The position numbers and the translations under genes are program-made. A stretch of 64,000 bases of DNA, from the NCBI GenBank assembly GCA_015183035.1, contig JACZZP010000003.1, positions 2,701,641 to 2,765,640 on the forward strand, given 5' to 3'. Source of the DNA: Meloidogyne chitwoodi. Its lineage: Eukaryota > Nematoda > Chromadorea > Rhabditida > Meloidogynidae. Position 1 is the first letter of the stretch. The number at the start of each line of letters is the position of its first letter. Below the pieces are notes generated by a model. The model did not search any database, was not told the DNA's origin, and was given only the letters and a program-made list of their open reading frames with translations. Shown one piece after another: positions 1 through 12,695 of the stretch.

Positions 1-990
1 CTCAAACTTATTGGCCCATTTCGTTTTTTAAATGATTTGAATAAATCAACAAAAAAGAATAAAAATTTCAATTATTTATGTATCGATCGTTTCTCCACAG
101 ATTTGCCTGAAATGCAAACTTTTGCTATTTATCAAGGTGGTCGTTTTTGTTTTTGGCGTGATTTACCTGATGAGGAGCCTATTTTTATTGTCAATATTTC
201 AAATGATAAAAAATTATCTTCAAATTTTCCAATTTTTACAATTGCTGGAAATGAGGATCCACTCTCAGCAATTTCTTTTTTGACTTCTATGAAAAAACAA
301 AAATTGAATACTATTTTTGAAAAAATACGAAAGCAGCCAGAAATGATGTCAAAATTGAAAATTTATCAAGACAAGAAATTCTTGGAAGGACTGAAAAAGA
401 AAAGGAATCAAATTACTGTTCGCTTTTTTAAATTTTTTATTAATTCCTAAAATAACTATTTTTAGCTAGGAAAGCCTCTACACGGATTGGGTATTAACGT
501 GAAGGTTGTTAAAGATGTGGGATATAGACCAGTCACGGAAAATACGAGTTAGTTCATTTTATATTAGAAAAACATGCTGAGGGACTAGAATTTTATTTCA
601 GTAGAGATCTTAAAAATGTATTTTCCTTTATTTCCTCAAATAATTCCAGAAAAATTACGTGATGATATTATTGCTTTTGCAACAGTGAAGGATGAGGCAC
701 AGAAAGCAGTACTGAAACAAAATTTATTGCAAATTTATTCCTATGTGCAGGTTATTTTTTTATTTTTTCCTCATTTTATTTTTTAGTTTGCAAACGATGA
801 AATGGATTTTGGAATGGGACTTGAATTTGGTCACGATCTTTTTATCTCAAATTATGAGTGTTTTGATGGAATGGCTAAAAGTGTTCTTGAAGTTGTTTAT
901 GGCTTATTAAATCGTGAAGTATTTACAAAAATTTTGCAAGCACAATGGGAGAATGGACGAAGGAGTAATGACAAGGCATTGATTGTTTAA
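1..990 (+). CDS. HPF1: Histone PARylation factor 1-like protein (5' partial)
   Basis: HPF1 joins PARP1/2 at DNA breaks and completes the active site for ADP-ribosylation of serine. Exons: 1-417, 466-547, 602-750, 787-990; together they give 283 codons plus stop, open from the first base, so the start lies upstream of the window. The C-terminal block FANDEMDFGMGLEFGHDLF matches the HPF1 family signature. The NDE there contains the Asp-Glu pair that includes the catalytic glutamate. FCFWRDLPDEEP and HGLGINVKVVKDVGYRPV are the other conserved blocks. About 60 N-terminal residues are missing compared with the human protein. The gene converges with the eL33 gene, with about 310 bp between the two stop codons. 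The family is clear; exact splice sites are inferred. Confidence 0.88.
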
Positions 991-1300
991 ATTTTTCAGC
1001 TTGTGTAAAATAGCCTGTGCAACGTTTTTTTGAAACGAATTAATCTCTAAATATGCCTTATTTTTGATCATTACGTTTTCGATTTTCAATGCTTTTATTT
1101 TTTTGATCTCTGTTTTTTGAATAAAAAATCTCTTCCCATATGCTTTAAATTTAAATGTCATATGTGTTACAATTATATTCTCTACTTTAACCTAATTCTA
1201 AACAAGAAGTTCTTTTATTTTCCCTTTGAAAACAAAAACAGAATTTTGATACATTAAACAATTTCATTAACAAAATCACCTCTAACAAATTTCATTATTC

Positions 1301-1841
1301 TTAAATATTACTTGGATACAACATTACACGGATTCGTTTTCCCATAGCCTTGGGTGGTAAATTGTGTCGAAACTTTGCACGAACCATGCCAGAATTTCCA
1401 TGTGTACGAGTAACTCGACCCCAAATTGCACGAATTCGCGTTTTTGGCCCTCCACCACGTGCAATTTTCTTATGGCCTTTGTAGACATAAACAGCGCGTT
1501 TTCCAAGATAGAAATTTGCCGCTTCCTATAAAAATAATTTTTAAATAAAAAAATTATAAAAAAAACCTTATCATTAACTCCATCCAATTTTAGAAGTGAA
1601 GTATTCTCGTACTGATTGCGCTGACCGCGTTTATATCCAGTGAAAATTGCCTAAAATTTAAAAATTGTTTGTGAAATGAATAATTGCCATCGGTTAATAA
1701 CAGAATAATAAATTTCAGTGCAAAATAATTAAAAAATACTTTGACATAAAGCCGGCGCGCACGTTTAGGACCAGGGCGACGGCGAGTTGCCACCGTTTTT
1801 GCCGCTTTGGCATTTTGAACTGGTTCACTCGTATCCATCAT
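1301..1841 (-). CDS. rpl-33: Large ribosomal subunit protein eL33 (RPL35A family)
   Basis: A cytoplasmic 60S subunit protein. Exons read from the right: 1841-1740, 1650-1567, 1525-1301, giving 136 residues. Family landmarks are [20 protein letters not shown], the [20 protein letters not shown] block, and the ending [13 protein letters not shown], all typical of eL33. The N-terminal 30 residues are lysine/arginine rich and variable, as usual. The start codon lies 123 bp after the stop of the upstream same-strand YJU2 gene. This spacing suggests a nematode operon with a trans-spliced downstream cistron. Two adjacent ATG codons exist at 1841 and 1838. Confidence 0.93.
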
Positions 1842-1964
1842 TTTTGTTTAGAATATTTAAAAATAAAATTGACCTAAAAATATTAGTTTAAAGACTACAA
1901 AATAAAAATATATTAAATTGTAAAGTCAACAGTTAAAAAGATAAATTTTTTATTGAAAATTTAT

Positions 1965-3005
1965 TCATTTATTTATCACATTTTTCTTTTTCTTTACAAT
2001 TGAATTCAATAAATTTGCTTGTGCTGACGTTCTCTTTGTTGTATAATCAATTGAAGGTTTTATATATACACCTTTATCATTAAAATTTTTTAATTTTGTT
2101 CCAACAAATTTTTCAACTTCACTTTTCAATACAACCGATTTAAATGAACTACTAGGGCCATTTAAATCTTCTTCATCTTCTTCTTTTATCCTTTTGGTAT
2201 ATTTTCCACTAGTTTTTTCTACAAGTCTTTCAACTTCTTTCTCATCCTCTTCTTCTTGTTTTCTAAGACTTTCAGCAAATGAAAGAGCATCCTTCTGTTC
2301 AATTTGCTGTAAATAACCCATTGTGTCTACACTTTCTTGACGTCTATTAATTTCTTGTAATTCCTCAATATGACCTTAAAAATTAAGGAATGTTTTAAAA
2401 ACGCACCAAATCTTTAGAATACTGAAAAATAAATTTCAAACCTAATGCTTCCATTTCCAATTTGCTTATTTTTGTTCTCTTTTCAAGCATTTTCATCGCA
2501 TCTTCTTTTTCTTCCTTATCTTGTTCCTCGACTTTTTGCTCTTGTTCTTGCCAAAATTTGTAAACATCGAATAAACGAGTTGCTCCATTTTCAGCTTGAT
2601 AGTCAACATTTTCAATATCAGTTTTGAATGTAATTTCAGCCAAACAATTTGGACAACTAAAAATCAATGTTTTTACTGAGACTTCGAAAATCCAAAAATA
2701 AAAAAGATATACCGAAAATAAAATCTGAAAATTCTAAGGCCAAGATAGCTTTCACCCTCTGCCGTTTCACGTCGCATATTGAACTTCTTTCCTTTATAAA
2801 TGTATTCATTACAAGTATTGCATCGCATATTAAACGGAGTCATTACACGTTGGATAAATTGTCTGCTTCGGCCCCCAGATGCTTTTGGAATTTTGGATGG
2901 ATCAAAGTCTGGCGGGTAGTATTTCTAAATTATAGTGTGTTATCAATATCCTATGAATTTAAATAAAGTTGAAACCTGAAAAACTTTCCTTTCCGTTCCT
3001 GTCAT
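1965..3005 (-). CDS. YJU2: Splicing factor YJU2 (CCDC94/CWC16 family)
   Basis: YJU2 acts in the spliceosome at the first catalytic step. Exons from the right: 3005-2976, 2924-2713, 2656-2442, 2374-1965, giving 288 residues. The start [20 protein letters not shown] and the block [20 protein letters not shown] are family hallmarks. A CxxC pair (CNTC) and a second CPNC pair form the expected zinc-binding site, followed by LAEITFKTD. The second half is a charged coiled-coil region with a lysine-rich tail, as in other members. The first exon is only 30 bp. The neighbouring downstream cistron encodes a ribosomal protein. Confidence 0.93.
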
Positions 3006-3588
3006 ATTGAAGTTGTTGTATTATTAGTTAAAAAATATAAAAATCTAAAAATGATAAAAACAAATTATTAAGTATATACATATAATATCTCGACACGCGA
3101 TTTTAGTGCACATATTCAGGGATTTTTTGCATACCTTAATGCATATTTAGGCCTTTTTATGAAAACATTAATAAAAATTCTCGAGTTAACAATTTTTCAT
3201 GGAGTTGAGGAGAGAGTGTCAAAAAGAAGATAAAAGCGAAAGATAAAAAGAAAAAGAAAATAGTAGAAAATATTTTGCATAGATGTGTCAAGTGAAAAAT
3301 ATATAATTAGTTGACACTTTGAAAGATCGCTGCAACATAAAAATACGGTTAGCGCTAATGTATTTGTTTCAAATTTGGCTTCTATTTTTTGGCTTGCTTT
3401 TTTCGATTGTTGTTCTTCTCCCGGAGCTCCGATCTCGAGATTTTCGACCTTTTTTTCGTTTTTTTTACTTTTTATCATTCGTTTTTCATTTACTCATTCG
3501 TTTTTTATATTTCATTTGTATTTTTTATGTTTCCCCGCTTGCGCACGCAAAACTTAAAAATTTTAAAAAATAATTTAAAAATCTAAAA
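3006..3588. other. Intergenic region upstream of YJU2
   Basis: No supported gene. The short open frames on both strands here are T-rich or lysine-rich artefacts of low-complexity DNA. The stretch should contain the YJU2 promoter. Confidence 0.5.
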
Positions 3589-4511
3589 TGAATAAAATTA
3601 AAGGTATTTGGACTGCTTCTGGACCTCCTGCAGATGTCTGTTGGTGGCTGCGGTTTACTTGTTTTTTTAATTTTTTAAAATTAATAATTTACTAATTTTT
3701 TGGAACAGCTCAGATATGTTCTTCATGCTCTACATGTTCAATGGAGTGCTCATCAACAAAGCACAACTTCCTCCTCAACTGACGTTAGTTTTTGGTTAAT
3801 TTTTTAGTCAATTCACATTTATAGTCGCCCTGACTGGATTGACAGCTGTTCCAATGGCTCCGGTTTTTTTATTTTATTAGAATATCTTTATTTTGAGTTT
3901 TGTCAGCATGCTCGCCATGATGATCTTCTGCATCTGCTCATCATTGGTACCAGTCATCAACATGGTTTCATTTTAAATGTTATTAGAATATTTTCATTTT
4001 TTAAATCTAGATTTGAACATGAACGCAAGGAGCCCTGTGTCTTCCGCATCATGTACGCAAGGAGCCTTGTTCTCCGAGGAGCCCTGTACATTTGGTGGCG
4101 TGTGGTGTAGTCCTTTTTTTATTTTTTTTGGGTCGGGCCCCTCCTTTTTTAGCCAGATGTGCACCTCCATATCGATGCTGCTGCTCTCAACATGCTGGCC
4201 TACAACATCTTCATGGCTTGCTCTTCATGATCACCACCCACTCTTCCGATCTACATGCTGTGTAAGCTTTAATTTTTTTAATAAAAAACAATTAAAAATT
4301 TGCAAAAAATTGCGCGAGCGATTGACCCCAATTTCCTTTTTTATTTTTTTGTTTGTCTTATTTTTGTCCTTGTTTTGTCTTGACTTGTCTTTTATTTTTT
4401 TTTTGCTTTTTCAAGACTAGCTTCAACAGATGTCTTCAGAATTCAATGCAACATATGAACAACATTGATGGCAGCAAGCAAAGTGGATGGGATGTTTCAG
4501 CATGTAATTGA
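3589..4511 (+). pseudogene. Broken multi-pass membrane protein gene (family not recognised)
   Basis: This segment is clearly richer in GC than its surroundings and contains intron-like T-rich breaks. From ATG 3589, one frame can be spliced through the first four exons to read MNKIKGIWTASGPPADVCWW, then FFMLYMFNGVLINKAQLPPQ, then FTFIVALTGLTAVPMAP and FVSMLAMMIFCICSSLVPVI. These look like membrane-spanning segments. After about 3965 the membrane-like frame cannot be continued with a legal splice. Further blocks (RIMYARSLVLRGALYIWW near 4050, AALNMLAYNIFMA near 4190) sit in frames that stop. I read it as a decayed gene or a locus with sequence errors. I do not recognise a family. Confidence 0.35.
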
Positions 4512-4820
4512 AATGAAAACAAAAAAGTCATGTGATTGAGAGGTTAGGTGTTTTTTTCTAAAATTCGAAAATCGATTAAAGAAAGCTTTAGGGTCGCGCT
4601 GCTCGTTTTTTTATAATTTAAATCTTTGGCATTCTGTTTATTTTTGAGAAATGTAAAATAGTGTAGACAGAGAAGCAAAGAATTTGTCTCTTTGAGTACG
4701 AAGCTAAGAGTCTGAGAAAATATTTTTTCTTTTCTTTTTTTTTTTCCATTTTTAAACGTTCCGGTCGTGTTTGTCCCTAGAAGCATTTTTATTTATCATT
4801 TTCTTTTTCTTTTCTTCTAC

Positions 4821-7800
4821 ATGCAGATACAAAATCTCGTTCCAGATGGGACTTTTCGTAAAGTTCGCAACAATATTGACAGATTATTTGACAAAAATCT
4901 TGCAGATTTAATTCGAGGAATTAGAAATAACAAGGAGAATGAGGTTTCTTTTTGAAACACTTCAGATTTTTAATAACTTTTTTAGTCACGTTACATTGGC
5001 GCTTGTATTGAAGATATCAAAGTTGAATTGCGGCAGGACTCAAATTTTGTCAAGGCTAATGCTATTGAAAAATTAGCTTATGTTCGTATTCTTTAAAAAG
5101 AAAAAAGTTTAAACCTTTTGTTTAGCTTCAAATGCTTGGTTATGACATTTCTTGGGCGTCTTTTAATATTATCGAAGTTATGGCCAGCACGAAATTTAAT
5201 GAAAAACGAATTGGATATTTTTCGGCTACTCAAGCTTTTAATGATGAAACAGATGTTTTGATGCTTACAACAAATCTGATTAGAAAAGACTTACAAAGTT
5301 CAAATCTCTATGATGTCGGCATTGCATTAAGTGGGCTTTCTTGTTTTGTTACTACAGATTTGGCTCAAGATCTTGAAAAGGATGTTGTTAATTTGGTATA
5401 AATTTATTTAAAAAAATTTCTTTACTTTAACATTTTAAAGCTTTCATCAAGTCGTCCCTATGTCCGAAAGAAAGCGTTATTACTCCTTTTTAAAATGTTT
5501 TTAAAATATCCTGATGCATTAAGAACAATGTTTCCAAAGTTGAAGGAGAGATTAGAGGACCAAGATCCAGGCAAAATATCTTTTTTTAGATTTTATTTAG
5601 AAACAAATACTTTAAGGTGTTCAAAGTGCTGCTGTAAATGTTGTTTGTGAACTTGCTCGTAAAAATCCAAGAAATTATTTACCTTTACAAAATATATTTT
5701 TTAAATTATTGAATACCTCTTCGAATAATTGGATGCTTATTAAAATAATTAAATTGTTTGGATCATTGGTATATTTTTCAATGATTAATTTGCATTATTT
5801 TTTCAATCAAGGTACCTTTCGAACCAAAATTGGGTCGTCGATTGCTTGAACCTTTAACGAGTTTGATAAATTCAACATCAGCAATGTCTTTGCTTTATGA
5901 GGTTTTTTAATTTAAAATATATAGTGAAAACTTTATTTTAGTGCATCAACACTGTTATTGCAATTTTAATAAGTATATCATCTGAAGGTCCCGGCGATTA
6001 CACTCCGAGCATCCAGGTATTTTTTATATTTTTTATAAAAAGTTTTTTCTGTTTTAGCTCTGTGTTCAAAAGCTTGGTGTTTTGATTGAAGATTCCGATC
6101 AAAATTTGGTAATTTTCTCTATTGAAATTAAAAGCATAATTAACCTTTTGTTTTTCAGAAATATTTGGGACTTTTAGCTATGGGACGAATTCTTCAAACT
6201 CACCCTAAAGCAGTTCAAGCACACAAAGATATTGTTTTGAGATGTTTGGATGATAAAGACGAAAGTATACGTTTACGTGCATTAGATTTATTATATGGAA
6301 TGATTTCAAAAAAGAACATTATGGAGATTGTGCGTAAATTGATGGAACATTTGGAAAATGCTGAGGTTTTTAATAGACTTACTAAATGTTTCTAACATTA
6401 TTTTAAAATCAGGGTTCGTTCTATCGTGATGAATTACTTCGACAAATTGTGGCAATATGTTCACATGACAATTACAAATATATTACAAATTTTGAATGGT
6501 AAATTTTTTAATTTTATAACAAGAACAACCTATTTTTTGTTAGGTATATTTCTGTGCTTGTCGAGTTAACCAAAGTTGATGGAACAAAGTATGGCGTACT
6601 TATTGCTGAACAACTTCAGGATGTTGCCGTTCGCGTTCAATCTGTCAGACATTTTGCTGTCTCTCAAATGGTTCTTCTCGTTCAAAATGTTCAACCATTA
6701 TTACAGGTTTTTTATTCTTCTGTTAAGCATTTTATCCTAAATTTTTAGGGTAATAGCGCTACTCAACGTACAAATATGGCAGAGGTATTATTAGCTGCTG
6801 CGTGGATTTGTGGAGAATATGCACAGCATATAAATGATGTTGATTCACTTTTAGATGCAATGCTTAGGGTCAAGTTATCTGTTGTTCCTGGCGCTTTACT
6901 AAGCGTTTTTCTACAAAATATGCTTAAACTTTATGCTCTACAATTGTGTAAATTGGAAGCGGATGAAGATTGGGACGGTGTTGAGACCTTAGACAATTTG
7001 TTTTGCTCAAAACTACCAGAGTTTCAGTATATGGATCATTTGGAAGCTCAGGAGAGGGTGAGGAATTTAGTTAGCAAAAATTAATTTTTTTAAATATTTT
7101 ATTTAGTCATCCAATTTTCTTGCTTTGCTCAAATTTGTTACAATAAAGCATGCTGATAAAATTAAAATCGGTGCTAGTATAGCTAAATGTTTCGAAGATG
7201 AACTTAATCCAGTTGCTCCAAAAGCACAACGACGCGTTCCTTTACCTGAAGGGTTTTAAATTTATTAGCAAAAATATGAATAATTTTTATATTTTAAGTT
7301 TGAATTTGGATGAATGGATAAACGAACCAGTTATTTCTGAGGATGAAGAAGATGAAGACGATTCAAGCTTAAATTTATCAGATAATGAGGTTTTTTATTT
7401 AAAAATTTAATAATTTTTTATTATTATTTTAGATCAATCCTTCATCTTATGGAATTGAAAATCTCCAACAGCATGGAAAAGAAGCAAAAAATTCAACAAC
7501 TAAAATTGATCAAAAACATCAAGAATCTTATGGTGAAAATTCCATAAATGGAGTAGTTTCAACCTCTCAATGTAAAATTCAAAAAGAATCAGAAGAAAAA
7601 CGTCGTCAATTTGAACAGCAGAACAACCCTTTCTACGTTAAGGATAATCCAAAACAAAAGTTGAAAGCATCGAAAAACTCGGATTTGGCTAATAACACAT
7701 TAAGAATTCAACAGGTTTTTAATAATTTTGTTTTCTTATGTTGGGAAATAATATTTACTTGTGTCTATAGGAAAGTCAACAAATTCAAAATCCTTTGGAA

Positions 7801-8552
7801 ATTGCTGGTGTTTTCGGTTTGGATAAATTTCTGAAGCAACAAGATTCCACCATTCATTGGAAGACTTTAGATAAAAAAATTGATCATTTATCTGAAAAGA
7901 AGAGAAAAACTACAACAAACTTTGGAAAAAAACGAAAAGAAAATTTATTTAAAACAAGCGATAATGAAGAAAAAAATAGGAGAGGGATGGATCAACATTT
8001 TGAAGAGAATAATAATAACAATATAATTTACAAAGGTGATGGTGAAATGCCAGAAGGAGCACTTTCTAGTTCAGACGAAGATGAAAAGGTTTTTTTTTAA
8101 TTTTTTAATTATAAGAAGAAAATTTTTCAGTTAACTGACAATTTTTTAAATATTCAACTGGTAGAAGTTACGGAAAATGTGGTTGACGATACCTCTACAA
8201 CAACTAAAATTACTAAAAGAAGACGAAAGTATAAAGGAAAAATAATTGATAATAAAGAAGCAGTAGAAGATGGAACAACAGAAAAAACAAAAAAAATTGT
8301 TAAGAAAAAGGGAAGCAATAAAAACTTTCAAGAAAATAAAAAACAGAAAAAGAAGACAAAATTGGATGATAATAGTTCAAGGAAAGAAGAATATGTTTGC
8401 ATTGACTCACCAATAAATAATGTTGTGGTGGAGAGGAGTGCACATGATGATGAGGTGGGGGTTATTTTTCTATCAATTAAAAAAATAAAATTTTTATTAA
8501 AAAAATTTTATTTTTTAAGAAACTTATTTCATTGGATGATGATCCAGTGTAA
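4821..8552 (+). CDS. apd-3: AP-3 complex subunit delta, ear domain absent
   Basis: A large adaptin of the AP-3 coat, which sorts cargo from endosomes to lysosome-related organelles. Exons: 4821-4943, 4986-5081, 5126-5395, 5441-5570, 5617-5768, 5812-5901, 5942-6016, 6058-6108, 6159-6365, 6413-6498, 6544-6706, 6749-7057, 7107-7252, 7299-7389, 7433-7714, 7771-8088, 8131-8454, 8520-8552; 981 residues. The trunk is strongly conserved (LQMLGYDISWASFNIIEVMA, STSAMSLLYECINTVIAILI, CLDDKDESIRLRALDLLYGM). The hinge keeps NPVAPKAQRRVPLPEGLNLD and an NNPFY motif, then an acidic and lysine-rich stretch. The protein stops at LISLDDDPV with no ear. The intron at 5571 starts with GC. The start could lie in an unseen upstream exon, because ATG 4821 overlaps an acceptor-like tract. 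Confidence 0.93.
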
Positions 8553-9083
8553 TAAAATAATATACATAGCAACAACTTTTTTTTCGGCCATAAAATCGTC
8601 AAAAAATTTGATTTAAGTAAACTTTTTTTAGTTCTAAATTTTTTTATAATTTTACTCTATTATTAATCATTTCTAATTTTTTATTTCTTAATACGTAATT
8701 TTGTAAAAAAAATTTTTGTGATTAAGTAACTACACTCTAAACATTCCAACTCCAAAGGCTTTTTTATATTAATTTTCCGGTTGTATTTTTATTTTTTCTT
8801 GTAATTTTTTTTGTATTTTTTCTGCTTATACAAAGTGTATTTTTCTTTGTTAATTGTTTCAGGTTTTAGGAAAAGTTGTAATATTGGATTTTATATAAAA
8901 TAAGACTATCAGTAAGTTTTGAATCTGCAACCTCTCTTCATTACTTGATAGGCTTTTTCGCTCACACATTATTAAATGTTTTAAATAGTTTTTTAAAATA
9001 ACCTCTAATTACTTAAATATTTTATATTTTTTTGTACAAAATTAAATGTTACAGATTAAATTAGAAATTTACAAAAAAAATTT
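8553..9083. other. Convergent 3' intergenic region
   Basis: AT-rich DNA between the stops of the AP-3 delta gene (+) and the GPCR gene (-). I looked for a continuation of the AP-3 ear domain and found no coding-like sequence. Confidence 0.55.
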
Positions 9084-11260
9084 TTATAGTCTATACTCGT
9101 TCTCTCCTTCATCTTCCTCATTTATTTCAATTTTTCTCCTTTCATTTTCTTTAAACAATTGACCATTTATTGGTTTATTTGGTTCTAAAAACTTTGGTGT
9201 TGTATTTTCAGTATTATTTTTTTCTAATATTTTTGCTTGTCGTTCCCTCCATAAGAGAACAGTTGTTGTTGATAAAGAATCTTGTACAACAGCAAATTTT
9301 TCATTTGCAAGTGTTGAATCACTTTTCCCGTCTGTTTTTGAATTTTTATGGTTAAGTTTCCAGTAAGGTGAATATAAAGTTAATAGGAGAAGTTTTCGTC
9401 TTTTTGTATTGAGCATTTGTTGAACAACCTTTTTTAAAATGGGAGAAAGTTTAAAAATGGTAGAAAGTTTAAAAATAGATAAAGTTTTAAAAAATTAAGG
9501 AAACTTTAAAAAAATTAGAAAAAAAGGAAGAAAATTAGTATAAAAAAAGTTATGTACTTCTCGAAATTGTGCAGACATTCCACAGTAAATTGCAAATCGT
9601 AAAGGGTATGAAATTACAATTAGAACATTTCTATTAAGAAAAAAATAAAAAATTTTATGAAAAAAGAATTTTACCTAATAATTAAAAGTTTATTAAGTGT
9701 TGCATAATGATGAATAAAAGTTAGTCTAAAAACAACCGCGCCAACATGTACAGAAAAAATAAGTGCTGCTGGAATTTCAGTGATAAGAAAGAGAAAAATG
9801 ATTGCGAGTAGCATCTAAAAAAAATTTTTTTTGAATTATGAAATTTAAGTTTATTAGTTTTAAGAAAGTTCAAAAGTTTTTCGAAATTTCGGGTTTTAAT
9901 TTTTCAATTAAATTTAAAAAAAATACCCTAGTATTTTGCCTTAATCCATTTACTCGTTTTGTGTCAGAAATGCTACATCTTGCTGCTGCATTTGTTTTAG
10001 GAATATTGCTATTAAAACTAAATCCACTTTCATCAAAAGAATAACGAACATCTTTATTAATAAAAGGCATAGTGTTGGAGGGAGATCTTTCTGGTGAAAT
10101 TTCTGAATATTTCCTTTGAGGTTGTCGTGGTGTTCTGAAAGGGTTTTTTAAATATATTTTTCTTTTTTTTCTATTTTTAAAATTTAAACCTTCCAATCAA
10201 AATGGCATGTTTTTTGTCTGCTTCCCTTATTGCTATAAGCAATTTCCAAGTAAAAAATACAAGTAAAATGCATGGGAGTGTATGCACTAATATTGTATGA
10301 AGCCCATACAATGATAAATGATACAAGTTATTACCCACAAAATGAATAAGAGTAGTTTGAGACATAACACAAATAGAACGAGTATCTTAAAAATTGTAAA
10401 AGATTATTAAAAATTTTAAATTTAAAAAAGAGTTTTTTTAATTATTACTATTTGTTCGAGTATCAAAAATATTAAAAGATTGGTTATAGTTTGCAAAAAG
10501 TTCTGGGGCATAAATCCAAATTGAAGCAACTGATATGCACACAACTATCTTTAATAATAATAATTTTTTAATATTTGTATTAATTTATATTTTTACCTGT
10601 TTACTTCTATGCATTGTGCATTGTTTTTGTACAAGTTTGGGCATACAAATATAAATAAACCTTTAAATATTTTTGAAAAAATATATATAAAATTAAAGAG
10701 AGGATTAAGTACCTTTGAATAGCTAAATAGACTGTTAACCATATGGCAGAGGTGTGAAACATTGATGGCAAAATTGTAGCTAAATAAGGAAAGAGCCAAC
10801 ACCAAAAAGGTGGAAGGCCTTGGTGTTTATCAGTTTCAAACCCGTGGAATGTATAATAATAAATAAGCCAGGGGCAACATACAAGTCCAGTTAAGAGCTA
10901 GAAAAATATAAAATTGACTTTTAATAAAGATATTCTCCTAATAACATGTGTATATTAAATAATTATATCCAAATTTAACCTCACTAATAGCCATTGCGCC
11001 AAGTACAAAATTCGTAGGTGTTCTTAAGGAACGGTGTGAAAGAACAATTACAATGAATGAATTTGTAAGTACAGTTATAGAAACAACAAGAGGCATTAAA
11101 AACCCATAAAGTGGAAGAGCCCAGTCTAATGGAACCTTTAAAATAACGTTTTTTGATAAAATTTAAAATTGTATAAGTTTGCCTTTGAATTAATTTTAAT
11201 TTCTCGGCATAATGGTGGTTGTTGGAATAAACATTCAGGCCAATCACTTTGTTTATCCAT
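9084..11260 (-). CDS. Sex-peptide-receptor-like neuropeptide GPCR
   Basis: A seven-pass rhodopsin-class receptor, probably for a neuropeptide. Exons from the right: 11260-11183, 11135-10980, 10897-10713, 10660-10597, 10548-10449, 10385-10190, 10134-9927, 9814-9675, 9630-9558, 9428-9084; 514 residues. TM1-2 carry LTNSFIVIVLSHRSLRTPTN and FVLGAMAISELTGL, as in the SPR/sprr group. TM3 has FHTSAIWLTVYLAIQRFIYI, where QRF replaces the DRY motif. TM7 shows NVLIVISYPLRFAIY. The third intracellular loop is long and serine rich, and the C-tail is about 115 residues. A predicted glycosylation site lies in extracellular loop 2. The first intron appears to use a GC donor (AAAG/GCAAAC). The ligand is unknown. 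Confidence 0.85.
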
Positions 11261-12619
11261 GTGAGATTATATTTTTTAATGTTTTTAGTAATGTTTTCAG
11301 TGATGTTTTTAATGTTGTTTTTAGTAATTTTTAATAGTGATGTTTTAGTTTTTTTAGCAATGTTGTTTTCTTTTTAATGTTTTTATTATTATTTTAATTT
11401 TTCTAGATGGAAAAGCATGAAAATTAAGAAAAAATTTTTGCTAAAAATAAAATTGCATATTAAATTATTTTTAACAATTAAACTTTTTTTAAAATTAGCG
11501 GAAAAATAGCCAAAATTTTAAATAATCAAAAACCATAAAAAAGCAACAAGGAAGCCAATTTTGCTAAAAATAATTGCGAAAAAAAGGATTTTTGCTAAGC
11601 TTAATTGCTTTCACTCTATTTATTAATTGCTTCCTTTTATTTTAAACCCTAAGGGATTTAACTGTACATGTTTGGGATTTAAATATATATATTCGTTCTT
11701 TAATTTTAATTGGGAGTATTTTAGTTGTTTAATGAACAAATATTTACATTACTTCAAGTACTTTAATCTTTAGAAAACATTAATTTATATTATTGAGATA
11801 TAAGTAAATCAAAACTTTTAAATATTGCAGTTTTACATTAAATTTGTTTTTTATTTACTAATTTCACTAAAGATTTTTTATTTATTTTTAATTTTAAAGG
11901 TTAAAAGACAAAGAAATTGATAAATAACGAAAATATATAGGTTTTGAGAATGGCTTCATATTTTACAAAAAAAAATAAGTAAAATAAATGCTCCTATTTT
12001 TGGTATATTTTTTAAGCTATCTAGGGAATACAAAGGAGCGAAAACTATATTCAAAATATATATTTGCATATTAATTTCAGTTTATATAAAATATGAAAAG
12101 GCCAAATGTTCATACATAAGGTTAAAAATTCAAAGCACTATTTTTATTTCTTAAAATTAAAGAAAAAACTTAAGTTAATGGAAAAGGTTATAAGATAGAA
12201 CTTTCATACAAATACTTTTTTTCAAAAATTAGAATGTTCAAAATAAGGGTTCTTTCATTTAGGCTAATACCATTTTATGTCTCGCAACATTAAATTATTA
12301 AAACTAAACCAAAAGTCAATATATTTAAGTTTGTGTTCCCACCCTTTAAAAAAAAAGAATAAGTGCATTCATCCTTAAAGTTTGTAATTTTTTCCAAAGT
12401 TTAGTTATAAGGAAATAAAAAAATATTTAAATCTAAGCAACTGACTTCTTAACAAATTGTGGGAAAAGGAAAAATAATTTAAAAGCTTTTAAACAAATAT
12501 TATTTTGAAGAAAATGTGTTATTTTCGTTCTTTTTTAAGGAAATTTTAATGTTTCATAAATAAATAGTACAAAGAGGTTTATTAATAGATTGAAATAATA
12601 AAAACAAAGTTTTTTCTAT

Positions 12620-12695
12620 TAGTGTGGTTAGGTAGCTAAGTGCTAGAGCGTCCGATTATGGGGAGCTAAATGGCAATGTCGCAAGTTCGTATATG
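12620..12695 (+). pseudogene. tRNA-like relic
   Basis: The stretch TAGCTAAGTGCTAGAGCG resembles a tRNA D-arm (A box), followed by an anticodon-like segment CCGATTATGG. The B box is degraded (AAGTTCGTATAT), so a working tRNA is unlikely. Confidence 0.35.

Noticed and set aside
4240..4255. CTCTTCCGATCT, identical to the end of a common sequencing adapter
   Set aside because: The 12 bases sit inside a coding-like context (TLPIYM) with no junction or further adapter sequence, so chance is the simpler reading.
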